This document shows, in pieces, positions 17,905-26,722 of a stretch of 64,000 nucleotides of DNA. How positions within the stretch are numbered: position 1 is the stretch's first letter; every line of letters starts with the position of its first letter. The notes under the pieces were generated by a model. The model was not told where the DNA came from, did not search any database, and saw only the letters and a program-made list of their open reading frames with translations. The stretch is from Chersky-840 sp963810195. GTDB lineage: Bacteria; Actinomycetota; Acidimicrobiia; Acidimicrobiales; UBA8190. The stretch is taken from NCBI GenBank assembly GCA_963810195.1, contig CAWEMO010000002.1:434001-498000 (forward strand), read 5' to 3'. The position numbers and the translations under genes are program-made.

Positions 17905-19254
17905 ATGACCGAGGCAGGCGCCGGCTCAGGCCGGGCGTGGTCCCCTTTCGACGAGTGGCTCGTGGACGATCCCGAGCTCGAGGCGCTGCTCGGGGCCGAG
18001 ATCGACCGGCAGTCGACGACGCTCCAGCTGATCGCGTCCGAGAACTTCACCTCCCCCGCAGTGTTGGCGGCTTCGGGCTCGGTGCTCACCAACAAGTACT
18101 CCGAGGGCTATCCGGGGCGCCGCTACTACGGCGGGAACCAGGTCATCGACGAGGTGGAGAACCTGGCCCGGGATCGGGCCACCTCCCTGTTCGGAGCGGA
18201 GCACGCCAACGTCCAGCCGCACGCCGGGGCGACCGCGAACCTGGCGGTGTACCAGGCGCTGCTCGAGCCGGGGGACACCGTCTTGGCCATGAGCCTCGAC
18301 CACGGCGGCCATCTCACCCACGGCTCGCCCGCCAGCATCACGAGCAAGATCTGGCACTTCGTGGCCTACGGGGTGACCCCGGCCTCGGCGGACCCCGACG
18401 TGCCGGGTGAGACCATCGACTTCGACGAGGTGGCCGACGTCGCCAAGCGTGAGCGCCCCAAGCTGATCGTGGCGGGCGCCACGGCCTATCCCCGCCTCAT
18501 CGACGCCCAGCCGTTCCGCGAGATCGCCGACGCCGTGGGTGCCAAGCTGATGTTCGACATCGCCCATCCGGCGGGACTGGTCGCGGGCGGAGTGCACCCG
18601 AATCCCGTCGGCATCGCGGATGTCGTGACCCTCACGACCCACAAGACGCTGCGCGGGCCCCGGGGCGGGGCGATCCTGTGCGGCCGCGACCTCGCCAAGG
18701 CGATCGACTCGGCGGTCTTCCCGGGGCTGCAGGGTGGTCCGCTCGAGCACGTCGTGGCGGCCAAGGCAGTCGCGTTCCGAGAGGCGTCGCTGCCTTCGTT
18801 CCACGACTATGCGACCAGGGTGGTCGCCAACGCGCGCTCCCTCGCCCGCGCCCTGGCCGCTGAAGGGTTCCGTCTGGTGTCGGGGGGGACCGACAACCAT
18901 CTCATCCTCGTCGACCTCCGGCCCTTCGATGCCGAGCTCACGGGCAAGCAGGCCCAGGAGGTCCTCGACCGCGCCGGGATCACGCTCAACCGCAACACCA
19001 TTCCCGACGACCCTCGCCCCCCCTTCGTGACCTCGGGGCTGCGCCTCGGGAGCGCGGCGCAGACGACGACCGGCATGGGGCCCGAGGAGATGGTCCGCAT
19101 CGCAGGGCTGATCGGCCGCGCCCTGCGGCACCGGGGCAACGAGGCCGTCCTGGGCGAGGTGCGCGGCGACGTCCTCGAGCTGTGCGGCGGGTTCCCGCCC
19201 TACCCGCAGCTCGTCACGGGCATTCCGGTGTCCAGCCGGGCCGGAGGCGGCTGA
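17905..19254 (+). CDS. glyA: Serine hydroxymethyltransferase
   Basis: PLP- and tetrahydrofolate-dependent interconversion of serine and glycine, the main one-carbon source. ATG at 17905 after agaggacagag; 449 residues. Marks: LQLIASENFTSPAV, TNKYSEGYPGRRYYGG, PLP lysine K247 in TTHKTLRGPRGG, GTDNHLILVDLR and VTSGLRLGS. The frame is open upstream into the rpiB end, but the SHMT homology starts at MTEAGAG. Its stop is 4 nt before the wecA GTG, suggesting one operon. Confidence 0.96.
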   Translation: MTEAGAGSGRAWSPFDEWLVDDPELEALLGAEIDRQSTTLQLIASENFTSPAVLAASGSVLTNKYSEGYPGRRYYGGNQVIDEVENLARDRATSLFGAEHANVQPHAGATANLAVYQALLEPGDTVLAMSLDHGGHLTHGSPASITSKIWHFVAYGVTPASADPDVPGETIDFDEVADVAKRERPKLIVAGATAYPRLIDAQPFREIADAVGAKLMFDIAHPAGLVAGGVHPNPVGIADVVTLTTHKTLRGPRGGAILCGRDLAKAIDSAVFPGLQGGPLEHVVAAKAVAFREASLPSFHDYATRVVANARSLARALAAEGFRLVSGGTDNHLILVDLRPFDAELTGKQAQEVLDRAGITLNRNTIPDDPRPPFVTSGLRLGSAAQTTTGMGPEEMVRIAGLIGRALRHRGNEAVLGEVRGDVLELCGGFPPYPQLVTGIPVSSRAGGG

Positions 19255-19258
19255 GGCC

Positions 19259-20536
19259 GTGCCCCCGCTCGGGGCATACGTCGTGGTGGCGGTGGTCGCC
19301 GCCGTGGGGACGTTCGCGGCGATGTTCCCGATCCGCCGACTCGCCGTGCGGGCCCACTTCGTGGTCGAGCCCGACGAGCTGCGCATCCACGACCGTGTCA
19401 CCCCCTACGGCGGTGGTATCGCCATGTTCCTGGCCTTCCTGGTGGCGATCCTGGTGGCGTCGCAGCTCGGACAGCTCAAGGGTTTGTTCTCCGGGTCCTC
19501 GGAGCCGCTCGGCCTGGTGCTGGGGGCCGGGGTGATCTTCGTGGTCGGGTTCATCGACGACGTCAGGGAGATGTCGGCGCCGGCCAAGGTGGCCGGGCAG
19601 GTGCTCGCCGCCATGGTGCTCGTCTTCCTCGGCGTGACGATGTTCCAATTCAAGGTCCCGTTCGTGGGCTTCTTCGTCCTCTCGCCCGACGTGACGCCGC
19701 TGCTCACGGCCTTGTGGGTGATCGTCATCACGAACGCCGTGAACCTCATCGACGGCCTCGACGGGCTGGCCACGGGGATCGTCGCCATCGCCTCGGGTGC
19801 CCTCGCCATCTACGGCCTGCGTCTGGTCTTTCTGGGGTACCTCCCGTCCGACAACCTGGGCCCGCTGATCGCGGTGGTGGCCTTCGGGGTCTGCATCGGG
19901 TTCCTGCCCCACAACCTGCACCCGGCCCGCGCCTTCATGGGCGACGCCGGCTCGCTGTTCCTGGGCCTGTTGCTGGCGGCGTCGACGATGCTGATCGGGG
20001 GCCGGACCCCCGACGTGAGCGGTCAGACCTACTTCTTCTTCGCACCTCTGCTCATCCCGGTCTTCATTTTGGGTGTGCCCATCGCCGACATGGCGTTCGC
20101 GTTCGTCCGGCGCACGGCCAAGGGCACCGGGTTCCACAACCGCGACATGATGCATGTGCACCACCGGCTCCTGCGCCTCGGCCACGGACCACGTCGTACG
20201 GTCGCCATCCTGTGGGCGTGGACGGCGGTGCTCTCCGCGTTCTTGCTGTTCCCCTTGTTCTACAAGCGTGCCAATGCCTTCATCCTCTTCGGGATCATCG
20301 TGCTCGGCCTGGCGCTCTACACCCTGTTCCACCCCGGGCTCCGCAAGGACACCGTGAACGGCAAGGACACCGCGAACGCCGGGGACGCGGTCGAGAGCAT
20401 GGCCGACGGGAAGCACGACCCCGCCCACGTGGGGCCGGGGACGGCGTCGGGGGACGGCTCCCAGGGCAACGGGGCGGGCCCGGGCGCTACCGACCCGGCG
20501 CGTGCACCGGGGCCCGTGGCGCGCGCGCCGCTTTGA
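19259..20536 (+). CDS. wecA: Undecaprenyl-phosphate GlcNAc-1-phosphate transferase (WecA/Rfe type)
   Basis: Polytopic membrane enzyme of the MraY/WecA/TagO family. It moves a sugar-1-phosphate (usually GlcNAc-1-P) to polyprenyl phosphate, starting arabinogalactan-, teichoic- or other glycan synthesis. GTG start at 19259; about 10-11 hydrophobic segments over residues 1-350. Catalytic motifs: GFIDD (the DD pair), NAVNLIDGLDGLA, FMGDAGS and the HxxHH-type MMHVHHRLL. Residues after about 365 form a hydrophilic Gly/Asp/Lys-rich tail with internal repetition (VNGKDT, ANAGDA) not needed in the family. Immediately upstream of the ATP synthase genes, as rfe is in Mycobacterium. Confidence 0.92.
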   Translation: MPPLGAYVVVAVVAAVGTFAAMFPIRRLAVRAHFVVEPDELRIHDRVTPYGGGIAMFLAFLVAILVASQLGQLKGLFSGSSEPLGLVLGAGVIFVVGFIDDVREMSAPAKVAGQVLAAMVLVFLGVTMFQFKVPFVGFFVLSPDVTPLLTALWVIVITNAVNLIDGLDGLATGIVAIASGALAIYGLRLVFLGYLPSDNLGPLIAVVAFGVCIGFLPHNLHPARAFMGDAGSLFLGLLLAASTMLIGGRTPDVSGQTYFFFAPLLIPVFILGVPIADMAFAFVRRTAKGTGFHNRDMMHVHHRLLRLGHGPRRTVAILWAWTAVLSAFLLFPLFYKRANAFILFGIIVLGLALYTLFHPGLRKDTVNGKDTANAGDAVESMADGKHDPAHVGPGTASGDGSQGNGAGPGATDPARAPGPVARAPL

Positions 20537-20597
20537 TGGGTGAGGTGCCGCCGGCGGTCCCCGGATCTCTTGCAGAGCGCAAATAATCCCCGCCCAG

Positions 20598-20623
20598 CCC
20601 CTCGTTTTGCCGCGCACGAGGGG
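20598..20623 (+). promoter_or_regulatory. Hairpin in the wecA-atp intergenic leader
   Basis: CCCCTCGT (20598-20605) and ACGAGGGG (20616-20623) form an 8-bp perfect stem with a 10-nt loop. No T-run follows, so it is not a standard intrinsic terminator. It sits in the 255-bp gap between wecA and the first atp-linked gene and could be a processing or Rho-related structure in the atp leader. I see no clear promoter or gene in that gap. Confidence 0.4.
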
Positions 20624-20791
20624 CGGATGCGAAGATTGTGGTGTGCGCTTCCCGCTCCCAGTCGGTGTCGATGAACGGACTCCGGTCGTGGTTGCAGTCG
20701 GTGCGAGCGCCGGGCACGCCGAGTGATCTCAGGCCAGCCCAGGCGATGCACGGCACCTGCCCTCTGAGCGACGCGCGCCAGGCGAGAGGAC

Positions 20792-20995
20792 GTGGAGGAG
20801 AAGCCCCCACCGAGGGTCTTCGATCTCATGGCCATGGGCGTGGCGTCGGCACTCATGATCGGCGCGGGGTTGGGCATCGGCTTAGTGGTCGACGGCTGGT
20901 TGCACAGCAGTCCGATAGCCACCCTGGTCGGTCTCGTGCTCGGGATCACCGCCGCGGTGGGCAGCACGGTGCGACAGATCCGCAGGTTCATGTAG
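20792..20995 (+). CDS. AtpZ/AtpI-like small membrane protein of the ATP synthase operon
   Basis: 67 residues, GTG at 20792 with gcgagagga ribosome site. Two hydrophobic helices (MAMGVASALMIGAGLGIGLV and SPIATLVGLVLGITAAVGST) separated by VDGWLHS match the AtpZ/AtpI-type putative F0F1-ATPase subunit. Such proteins are thought to help assemble the c-ring or carry Mg2+/Ca2+. It opens the atp cluster. Confidence 0.8.
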   Translation: MEEKPPPRVFDLMAMGVASALMIGAGLGIGLVVDGWLHSSPIATLVGLVLGITAAVGSTVRQIRRFM

Positions 20996-21050
20996 CCGCT
21001 GGCTGCGTGTCCGCGTCCTCGGCCAGGGCCGATCGGGCCGGTGGGCGGTC

Positions 21051-21506
21051 GTGATGGTCAATCTTTTCTCGCAGTTCTCGTTGCCCCAGATCTCGGTCGT
21101 CGCCCGGAGGACGGTGCTCGTCTCGGGCGGGGTGGGTGCGCTGTCCCTCGTCCTCGGCGTCGTGGCCGGATACCCGCTGGTGGGACTCGGCGTGTGCCTG
21201 GGGCTGGCCACGGCACTCGTCAACTTCCGGCTCATCTCGCGCGCCACGGTCAAGGCGGCCGCCTCCGCGGAGGAGAACAAGCGGCGGCCCCTGGCCTTCA
21301 ACACGCTCGGGCGGCTGGGGGTCATCAGCGTCGTCGCCCTGGCCATCACGTACTTCGTCCGCCCGCTGGGCTTCGGCATGCTGGTCGGACTGGCCGTCTT
21401 CCAGTTCGCCCTGCTCGCCAACGTGGTCGTGACCATGCTGCGGCACCCCCTCATGGGTGACACCTCGATGGGCACACCCTTCGTCGACGACGAGGACGAC
21501 GAGTGA
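21051..21506 (+). CDS. ATP synthase subunit I-like membrane protein
   Basis: 151 residues (GTG at 21051, or ATG at 21054) with four predicted membrane helices (residues about 20-60 and 87-130) and a charged C-terminus (VDDEDDE). The position right before atpB, with a GTGA overlap (21503-21506), fits the ATP-synt_I family encoded at the same place in Mycobacterium. Together with the 67-residue protein upstream this gives two AtpI-type accessory genes. Confidence 0.72.
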   Translation: MMVNLFSQFSLPQISVVARRTVLVSGGVGALSLVLGVVAGYPLVGLGVCLGLATALVNFRLISRATVKAAASAEENKRRPLAFNTLGRLGVISVVALAITYFVRPLGFGMLVGLAVFQFALLANVVVTMLRHPLMGDTSMGTPFVDDEDDE

Positions 21507-22261
21507 TCGGCTTGACGCACCTCCTCGCGGCCAACATCAACGTGGGCACGCACGTCCAGCGCTCCGGCCTGGACCTCGACACCATCTGGTCGACGGCGGC
21601 CGCAATGGCGATCGTCATCGGCCTGGGCCTCTACCTCCGGGCCAAGGCGACGAGCGGGGTGCCGGGGAAGCTGCAGCTCGCCTGGGAGACAGGGTTGCAG
21701 GCGGTCCAACAGCAGGTCGAGGGGACGATCGGCCCCCGGGGCGCCGCCGTCGTCCCTCTGGCCGTGACGCTGTTCGTGTTCATCCTCGTGGCCAATTGGT
21801 TCTCGGTCCTGGGCATCGGATCGGAGATCGAGTGGATCGGGCCGCCGACCAGCGACATCAACGTGACGCTGGCGCTGGCCCTCATCGTGATCATCCCCGT
21901 GCACATCGCGTCCATCCGCTCCCGGGGGTTCGTCGGCTACGTCAAGCACTACGTCAGCCAACCGTTCCCGAAGGCGCTGTTCCCCCTGAACATCTTCATG
22001 AACGGCGTCGAGGAGATCGCCAAACCCCTCACGCTCGCGCTCCGGCTCTTCGGCAACCTTCTCTCGGGGGGCCTCATGCTCGCCCTGATCGCGGCGCTGG
22101 GGGTGTGGAGCATCTCGCACGTGCCGATCGGAGACGTCGCCACCATCATCCTCAACCCGATATGGAAGCTCTTCGACCTCTTCATCGGCGCCATCCAGGC
22201 CTTCATCTTCGCCCTCCTCACGATCCTCTACTTCGACACCGCCATGAGCGACGCGCACTAG
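21503..22261 (+). CDS. atpB: ATP synthase F0 subunit a
   Basis: Membrane stator that forms the two proton half-channels next to the c-ring. 252 residues, GTG start overlapping the preceding stop. Membrane helices are spread over the length; the essential Arg is in the conserved KPLTLALRLFGNLLSGG segment, and the C-terminal helix reads AIQAFIFALLTILYF. Short periplasmic N-terminus. The stop codon lies in a 13-bp tandem repeat. Confidence 0.95.
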   Translation: MIGLTHLLAANINVGTHVQRSGLDLDTIWSTAAAMAIVIGLGLYLRAKATSGVPGKLQLAWETGLQAVQQQVEGTIGPRGAAVVPLAVTLFVFILVANWFSVLGIGSEIEWIGPPTSDINVTLALALIVIIPVHIASIRSRGFVGYVKHYVSQPFPKALFPLNIFMNGVEEIAKPLTLALRLFGNLLSGGLMLALIAALGVWSISHVPIGDVATIILNPIWKLFDLFIGAIQAFIFALLTILYFDTAMSDAH

Positions 22262-22293
22262 CGACGCGCACTAGCGACGCGCACTAGCGACGC
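22248..22293. repeat. 13-bp tandem repeat across the atpB stop codon
   Basis: gcgacgcgcacta occurs at 22248-22260, 22261-22273 and 22274-22286, followed by a partial gcgacgc. The first copy encodes the atpB C-terminus (SDAH) and the T and A of its TAG stop. Because 13 is not a multiple of 3, each extra copy places stops in a new phase. Confidence 0.88.
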
Positions 22294-22343
22294 CATCCGG
22301 GCAACCGATCTCGCGACAACACACACCAAAAGGAGCATCACCA

Positions 22344-22616
22344 ATGTCAGACACAGGGCTCGACCACGCGATCAGCCTCGCCGGCGCCATGGTCGGCGGG
22401 GGCCTGCTGATGGGCGGCGGAGCCGTCGGCGCGGCCATCGGCGACGGTCTCGCCGGTAGCCAGACCATCGCCGGAGTTGCCCGGCAACCAGAGGCACAGG
22501 GCCGGCTGTTCACGATCATGTTCTTGACGGTCGGCCTCGTCGAGGCCATGTACTTCATCAACCTGGCCTTCACGGCGCTCTTCGTGTTCTCCCTCTACAA
22601 GAAGGGTGGGCCCTGA
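22344..22616 (+). CDS. atpE: ATP synthase F0 subunit c
   Basis: Proton-carrying ring subunit, 90 residues and two helices. Helix 1 is Gly-rich (GAMVGGGLLMGGGAVGAAIGDG), the loop contains ARQPE, and helix 2 carries the ion-binding carboxylate E67 (VGLVEAMYFINLAF). The absence of an Na+-type Q/ES signature suggests H+ coupling. Strong ribosome site aaaggagc, in line with the high copy number of the subunit. Confidence 0.95.
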   Translation: MSDTGLDHAISLAGAMVGGGLLMGGGAVGAAIGDGLAGSQTIAGVARQPEAQGRLFTIMFLTVGLVEAMYFINLAFTALFVFSLYKKGGP

Positions 22617-22771
22617 GCCCGAGGGGAGCAGGGATGTCCCGCGAGGATGGCAACGTCGATCAGGGCCACCGGCGAGCCCGTCCCGGCTTGCCGCCGCGTC
22701 CCGACGCCGAGGCGTCGTGCTCGCCGATTGGCGGGGTCTGACAACCGAAACCGAACAGAGGCTGAACCGAC

Positions 22772-23302
22772 ATGATTGCGAGTAGCAACTTCCTGGTACC
22801 CAACGCGACGCTCATCGTCGAGATCGTCGCCTTCCTGGCCGTGCTCGGCGTGATCGGGAAGTACGTGCTGCCCGTGCTCAACAAGGCGCTCGAGGAGCGC
22901 CAGGAGCAGATCCGCGGCGCCCTCGAAGCGGCCGAGACGGCGCGTGCCGAGGCCGCCGAGGCCGAGGCCGAGCGCCAGCAGACGCTCGACGAAGCCCGCA
23001 GACAGGCGCGCGACATCGTCACCCAGGCCAACAAGGCGGCGGAACGGGTGGCTGCCCAGGCCGAGGAGCGGGGTCGGATCGAGTACGAGCGCCTGGTGGC
23101 CAGGGCGGACGCGGAGATCGCCGGTGCACGCCAGCGCGCCGTGGACGAGGTCAGCTCCAAGGTCGGGGCCCTGGTGATCTCGGTCGCTCGTCAGGTGATC
23201 GCCCGGGAGATCGACGAGTCCAGCCACCGCGCCCTGATCGACGAGGCCGTCGCCGCGCTGCGCGGGTCCGTCGACACGACCGCGGGCACCACCCAGGTCT
23301 GA
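22772..23302 (+). CDS. atpF: ATP synthase F0 subunit b
   Basis: Peripheral stalk subunit: one membrane helix (about 10-33, ATLIVEIVAFLAVLGVIGKYVL) and a long Ala/Glu/Arg-rich coiled coil (residues 40-140) ending in a conserved ISVARQVIAREID block that contacts delta. 176 residues. The 155 bp between atpE and atpF contain a palindrome gacgccgaggcgtc and no convincing gene. Confidence 0.93.
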   Translation: MIASSNFLVPNATLIVEIVAFLAVLGVIGKYVLPVLNKALEERQEQIRGALEAAETARAEAAEAEAERQQTLDEARRQARDIVTQANKAAERVAAQAEERGRIEYERLVARADAEIAGARQRAVDEVSSKVGALVISVARQVIAREIDESSHRALIDEAVAALRGSVDTTAGTTQV

Positions 23303-23340
23303 CCGGGCCGGGCTGAGCGGGCGCGAGAAGGAAGACGGCA

Positions 23341-24261
23341 GTGCACGAATCGCTTCGGGGCTACACCACGGCGGTCCTGGCCGACGTGGCCAGAACCACG
23401 TCCGGCGAGGAGATCGCCGAGGACCTGAACGCGGTGGCGCATCTCGTGTCGCGCACGAACGAGCTGGCGGTGACCCTCACCGACTTCGGGGTGCCGACCT
23501 CGGCCCGCCGGGCGGTGCTCCAGGACCTGCTCGAGTCGCGGGTGCAACCCCTCGCGCTCCGAATCGTCCTCCGGGCCGTGCAGACCGAGCGCGTCGAGGA
23601 GTTCCCGACCGTGCTCCACGAGCTCTACGAGCTGGCCCGGCACATGCACGATCTGCACCCGGAGGAATTCCGTGCCGAGGAGCCGATCGTGAGCCGGTTG
23701 GCCTGGCGCGAGTTCGTGGCCGGGTATTCGGACGCAGTCTTCGAAGGCATCGCCGAGACCTCCGAGCTCGAGGAGATCGAGGACGAGCTGTTCCGTTTCG
23801 CTCGGGTCGTCGAGTCGAGCGCAACGCTGCGGAGCGTCCTGTCCGACACGACGCTGCCGCTTCCGAGCAGGGAGCAGATCCTGGGCGAGCTCCTCGAGGC
23901 CAAGGTGCGGCCCGCGACGCTCCAGCTCATCCGCATCACGATCCAGGGGCGCGTGCGCGACCTCGCCGCTTCCTTGGACTGGCTCGTCGAACAGGCGGCA
24001 CGGGCCAGGGGCTGGCGCGTGGCGCGCGTCTACACCGGGCTCCCCATCGACGCCGACGAGAACGGGAAGCTGACCGAGGCGCTGGAGCACCTGACGCACG
24101 GGCCGGTGGAGCTGCAGATCCTGGCCGCGCCCGACATTCTCGGCGGCGCCGTGATCCAGATCGGCGACCTGCTCGTGGACGCCAGCGCGCAGCGCCGTCT
24201 CGACCAAATGGAAGAACACCTCCTCAGCCATGAGGGGGCAACGCGAGGAGCACAGACCTGA
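23341..24261 (+). CDS. atpH: ATP synthase F1 subunit delta with duplicated N-terminal domain
   Basis: OSCP/delta subunit linking F1 to the b stalk. GTG start at 23341, 306 residues against about 180 in most bacteria. The extra length is an internal duplication: residues 7-99 (GYTTAVLADVA ... VLQDLLESRVQPLALRIVL ... LHELYELA) align with residues 128-220 (GYSDAVFEGIA ... ILGELLEAKVRPATLQLIR ... LDWLVEQA). The normal C-terminal beta domain follows (VARVYTGLPIDADENGKL, ILGGAVIQIGDLLVDAS). Mycobacterial delta, fused to b, is also enlarged; here delta is a separate gene. The TGA overlaps the atpA ATG. Confidence 0.92.
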   Translation: MHESLRGYTTAVLADVARTTSGEEIAEDLNAVAHLVSRTNELAVTLTDFGVPTSARRAVLQDLLESRVQPLALRIVLRAVQTERVEEFPTVLHELYELARHMHDLHPEEFRAEEPIVSRLAWREFVAGYSDAVFEGIAETSELEEIEDELFRFARVVESSATLRSVLSDTTLPLPSREQILGELLEAKVRPATLQLIRITIQGRVRDLAASLDWLVEQAARARGWRVARVYTGLPIDADENGKLTEALEHLTHGPVELQILAAPDILGGAVIQIGDLLVDASAQRRLDQMEEHLLSHEGATRGAQT

Positions 24262-25784
24262 TGGCAGAGCTGACCATCAACGCCGACGAGATCGCCGCCG
24301 CGCTGCAGCGGCACGTCACCGAGTACACACCCGAGGTCTCCGCCGAGCAGGTGGGGCGCATCACCGAGGTGGGGGACGGCATCGCCCGCATCAGCGGCCT
24401 CCCCATGGTGGCGGTGAACGAGCTGCTCGAATTCGAGGACGGCACGCTGGGGATCGCCCTCAACCTCGACGAGGACACCGTGGGCGCGGTGGTGCTGGGC
24501 AGCGACGCCCACATCGAAGAGGAGCAGCTGGTCCGGGCCACCGGGCGCATCCTGTCGGTGCCGGTGGGCGACGGGCTCCTCGGCCGGGTGGTGAACCCTC
24601 TCGGCGAGCCCATCGACGGCAAGGGGGCGATCGGGGCCACCGAGACCCGGCGGCTCGAGGTCCAGGCACCGGGCATCGTGGACCGCCAACCGGTGAAGGA
24701 GCCTCTGCAGACCGGGATCAAGGCCATCGACGCCATGACCCCGATCGGCCGTGGCCAGCGCGAGCTCATCATCGGCGACCGCAAGACGGGGAAGACCACC
24801 GTCGCCATCGACACGATCCTCAACCAGAAGGGCCAGGGGGTGAAGTGCATCTACGTCCCCATCGGCCAGAAGGGGTCGTCGGTGGCCCAGACCGTGGCGA
24901 CGCTCGAGGCCCACAAGGCCATGGACTACACCGTCGTGGTCAGTGCTCCGGCGTCGGAGCCCGCCCCGTTCAAGTACATCGCCCCCTACGCCGGCTGTGC
25001 CATCGGCCAGCACTGGATGGAGAACGGCGAGCACGCCCTGATCGTCTACGACGACCTGTCGAAGCAGGCCGAGGCGTACCGCCAGATGTCGCTCCTGCTG
25101 CGGAGGCCTCCGGGCCGCGAAGCCTACCCGGGCGACGTGTTCTACCTGCACAGCCGCCTCCTCGAGCGCGCCGCCAAGCTCTCCGACGCCCGCGGTGGGG
25201 GCTCGCTGACGGCGCTGCCCATCATCGAGACCAAGGGTGGCGACGTGTCCGCGTACATCCCCACCAACGTGATCTCCATCACCGACGGGCAGATCTACCT
25301 CGAGTCCGAGCTCTTCTACGCCGGGGTCCGGCCGGCCATGAACGTCGGCATCTCGGTCTCACGCGTCGGCGGTGCCGCCCAGATCAAGGCCATGCGGTCG
25401 GTGGCGGGAACGCTCAAGATCGACCTGGCCCAGTTCCGTGAGCTCGAGGCCTTCGCCACGTTCGGGTCCGAGCTCGACAAGGTGTCCCAAGCTCAGCTCG
25501 ACCGGGGCTATCGCCTCACGGAGCTGCTCAAGCAGTCCCAGAACGCCCCCCTGCCGGTCGAGGAGCAGGTGGTGGTGATCTACGCCGGCTCGAACGGCTG
25601 GGTGGACCAGGTGGCCGTGTCGGAGGTGCGCCGCTTCGAAGCCGAGCTCCTCGAGTTCATGCGGAGCAGCCACCCGGAGATCCTCGAACACATACGCAGC
25701 CAGGGCACCTTGCCCGACGAGTCCGAGCTCAAGCGCGCCCTGCAGGCGTTCAAGGACTCCTTCGTCGCCATCGAGGGTGATTGA
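24261..25784 (+). CDS. atpA: ATP synthase F1 subunit alpha
   Basis: Non-catalytic nucleotide-binding subunit of the F1 hexamer. 507 residues. Starts at ATG 24261, sharing one base with the atpH stop. Walker A GDRKTGKTTVAID, LIVYDDLSKQAEAYRQ, and the alpha-signature PPGREAYPGDVFYLHSRLLE near residue 290. Full length with no anomalies. Confidence 0.97.
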   Translation: MAELTINADEIAAALQRHVTEYTPEVSAEQVGRITEVGDGIARISGLPMVAVNELLEFEDGTLGIALNLDEDTVGAVVLGSDAHIEEEQLVRATGRILSVPVGDGLLGRVVNPLGEPIDGKGAIGATETRRLEVQAPGIVDRQPVKEPLQTGIKAIDAMTPIGRGQRELIIGDRKTGKTTVAIDTILNQKGQGVKCIYVPIGQKGSSVAQTVATLEAHKAMDYTVVVSAPASEPAPFKYIAPYAGCAIGQHWMENGEHALIVYDDLSKQAEAYRQMSLLLRRPPGREAYPGDVFYLHSRLLERAAKLSDARGGGSLTALPIIETKGGDVSAYIPTNVISITDGQIYLESELFYAGVRPAMNVGISVSRVGGAAQIKAMRSVAGTLKIDLAQFRELEAFATFGSELDKVSQAQLDRGYRLTELLKQSQNAPLPVEEQVVVIYAGSNGWVDQVAVSEVRRFEAELLEFMRSSHPEILEHIRSQGTLPDESELKRALQAFKDSFVAIEGD

Positions 25785-25787
25785 ACG

Positions 25788-26702
25788 ATGGCCGGTGGCC
25801 AGGAGAAGGTCCTCCGACGGCGCATCCGCACCGTCCAGGCGACCAAGAAGATCACTCGGGCCTTTGAGCTGATCGCGGCGTCCCAGATCGTGCGGGCCCA
25901 GAATCGACTGGCCGGGTTCCGCCCGTACTTGAAGGGCGTCGCGGAGATCCTGGCCGAGGCGGCAGCCGACGCCGGGCACACTGCGGGGCGGGTGCTGGGC
26001 GTCCCCGAGTCGCCCCGGCGCGTGCTCATCGTCGCCGTCGTCGCCGATCGGGGCCTGTGCGGAGCGTACAACGCCAACGTCCTGCGTCTCGTCGAGCGCA
26101 CCGCGCGCGCATTCGAGGCGGAGGGGGTCGAGTACCGCCTATTCAGCGTGGGCCGCAAGGCCCAGTCGTTCTTCCGTTTCCGCCGGCTCAGCGTCGAGCA
26201 GTCGTTCTCCGGCTTTTCGGACCGGCCCGTCTTCGAGGACGCCCGCAAGGTGGCCGAGGTCGTCACCCCGCCGTTCCTCGCCGAGGACGTCGACCAGGTC
26301 CTCGTCGTCTCGACCCGGTTCCTGTCCGCCGGCACGCAGGTGGTGGAGACCCGCCAGGTGCTGCCGCTTCCCGAGCCGACAGGCGACGCCGAGGGCGAGG
26401 AGGAGCGGTCCCGGCGCGAGGGCTACACGGAATTCGAGCCCGAGTCCCCCGACCTGCTCGTCGAGCTCGTGCCCCGCTATGTCGAGGCCGCCATGTTCGG
26501 TGCGCTTCTCGAGGCTGCCGCCAGCGAGCACACGGCGCGCCAACGCGCCATGGCCGCGGCCACCGACAACGCCGACGAGCTGGCCAAGAAGCTGACCCGT
26601 GACATGAACCGAGCCCGCCAGGACGCCATCACCACCGAGATCATGGAGATCGTGGGCGGGGCAGAGGCTCTGCGCCAGGCTGCCAAGGCCGAAACCGAAT
26701 AG
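25788..26702 (+). CDS. atpG: ATP synthase F1 subunit gamma
   Basis: Central rotor shaft. 304 residues: N-terminal coiled-coil helix (LRRRIRTVQATKKITRAFELIAA), GLCGAYNANV, and C-terminal helix with the conserved MAAATDNADELAKKLT and TEIMEIVGGAEAL. A charged insertion around residues 200-225 (DAEGEEERSRREG) is longer than in E. coli; actinobacterial gammas often carry an extra loop in this region. Confidence 0.95.
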   Translation: MAGGQEKVLRRRIRTVQATKKITRAFELIAASQIVRAQNRLAGFRPYLKGVAEILAEAAADAGHTAGRVLGVPESPRRVLIVAVVADRGLCGAYNANVLRLVERTARAFEAEGVEYRLFSVGRKAQSFFRFRRLSVEQSFSGFSDRPVFEDARKVAEVVTPPFLAEDVDQVLVVSTRFLSAGTQVVETRQVLPLPEPTGDAEGEEERSRREGYTEFEPESPDLLVELVPRYVEAAMFGALLEAAASEHTARQRAMAAATDNADELAKKLTRDMNRARQDAITTEIMEIVGGAEALRQAAKAETE

Positions 26703-26722
26703 GAATAGGAAGCAAGGAAACC

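Noticed and set aside
22634..22741. A 35-codon frame with a ribosome site between atpE and atpF
   Set aside because: No similarity to any atp-linked protein I know and it contains a palindrome more easily read as RNA structure; too weak to annotate.
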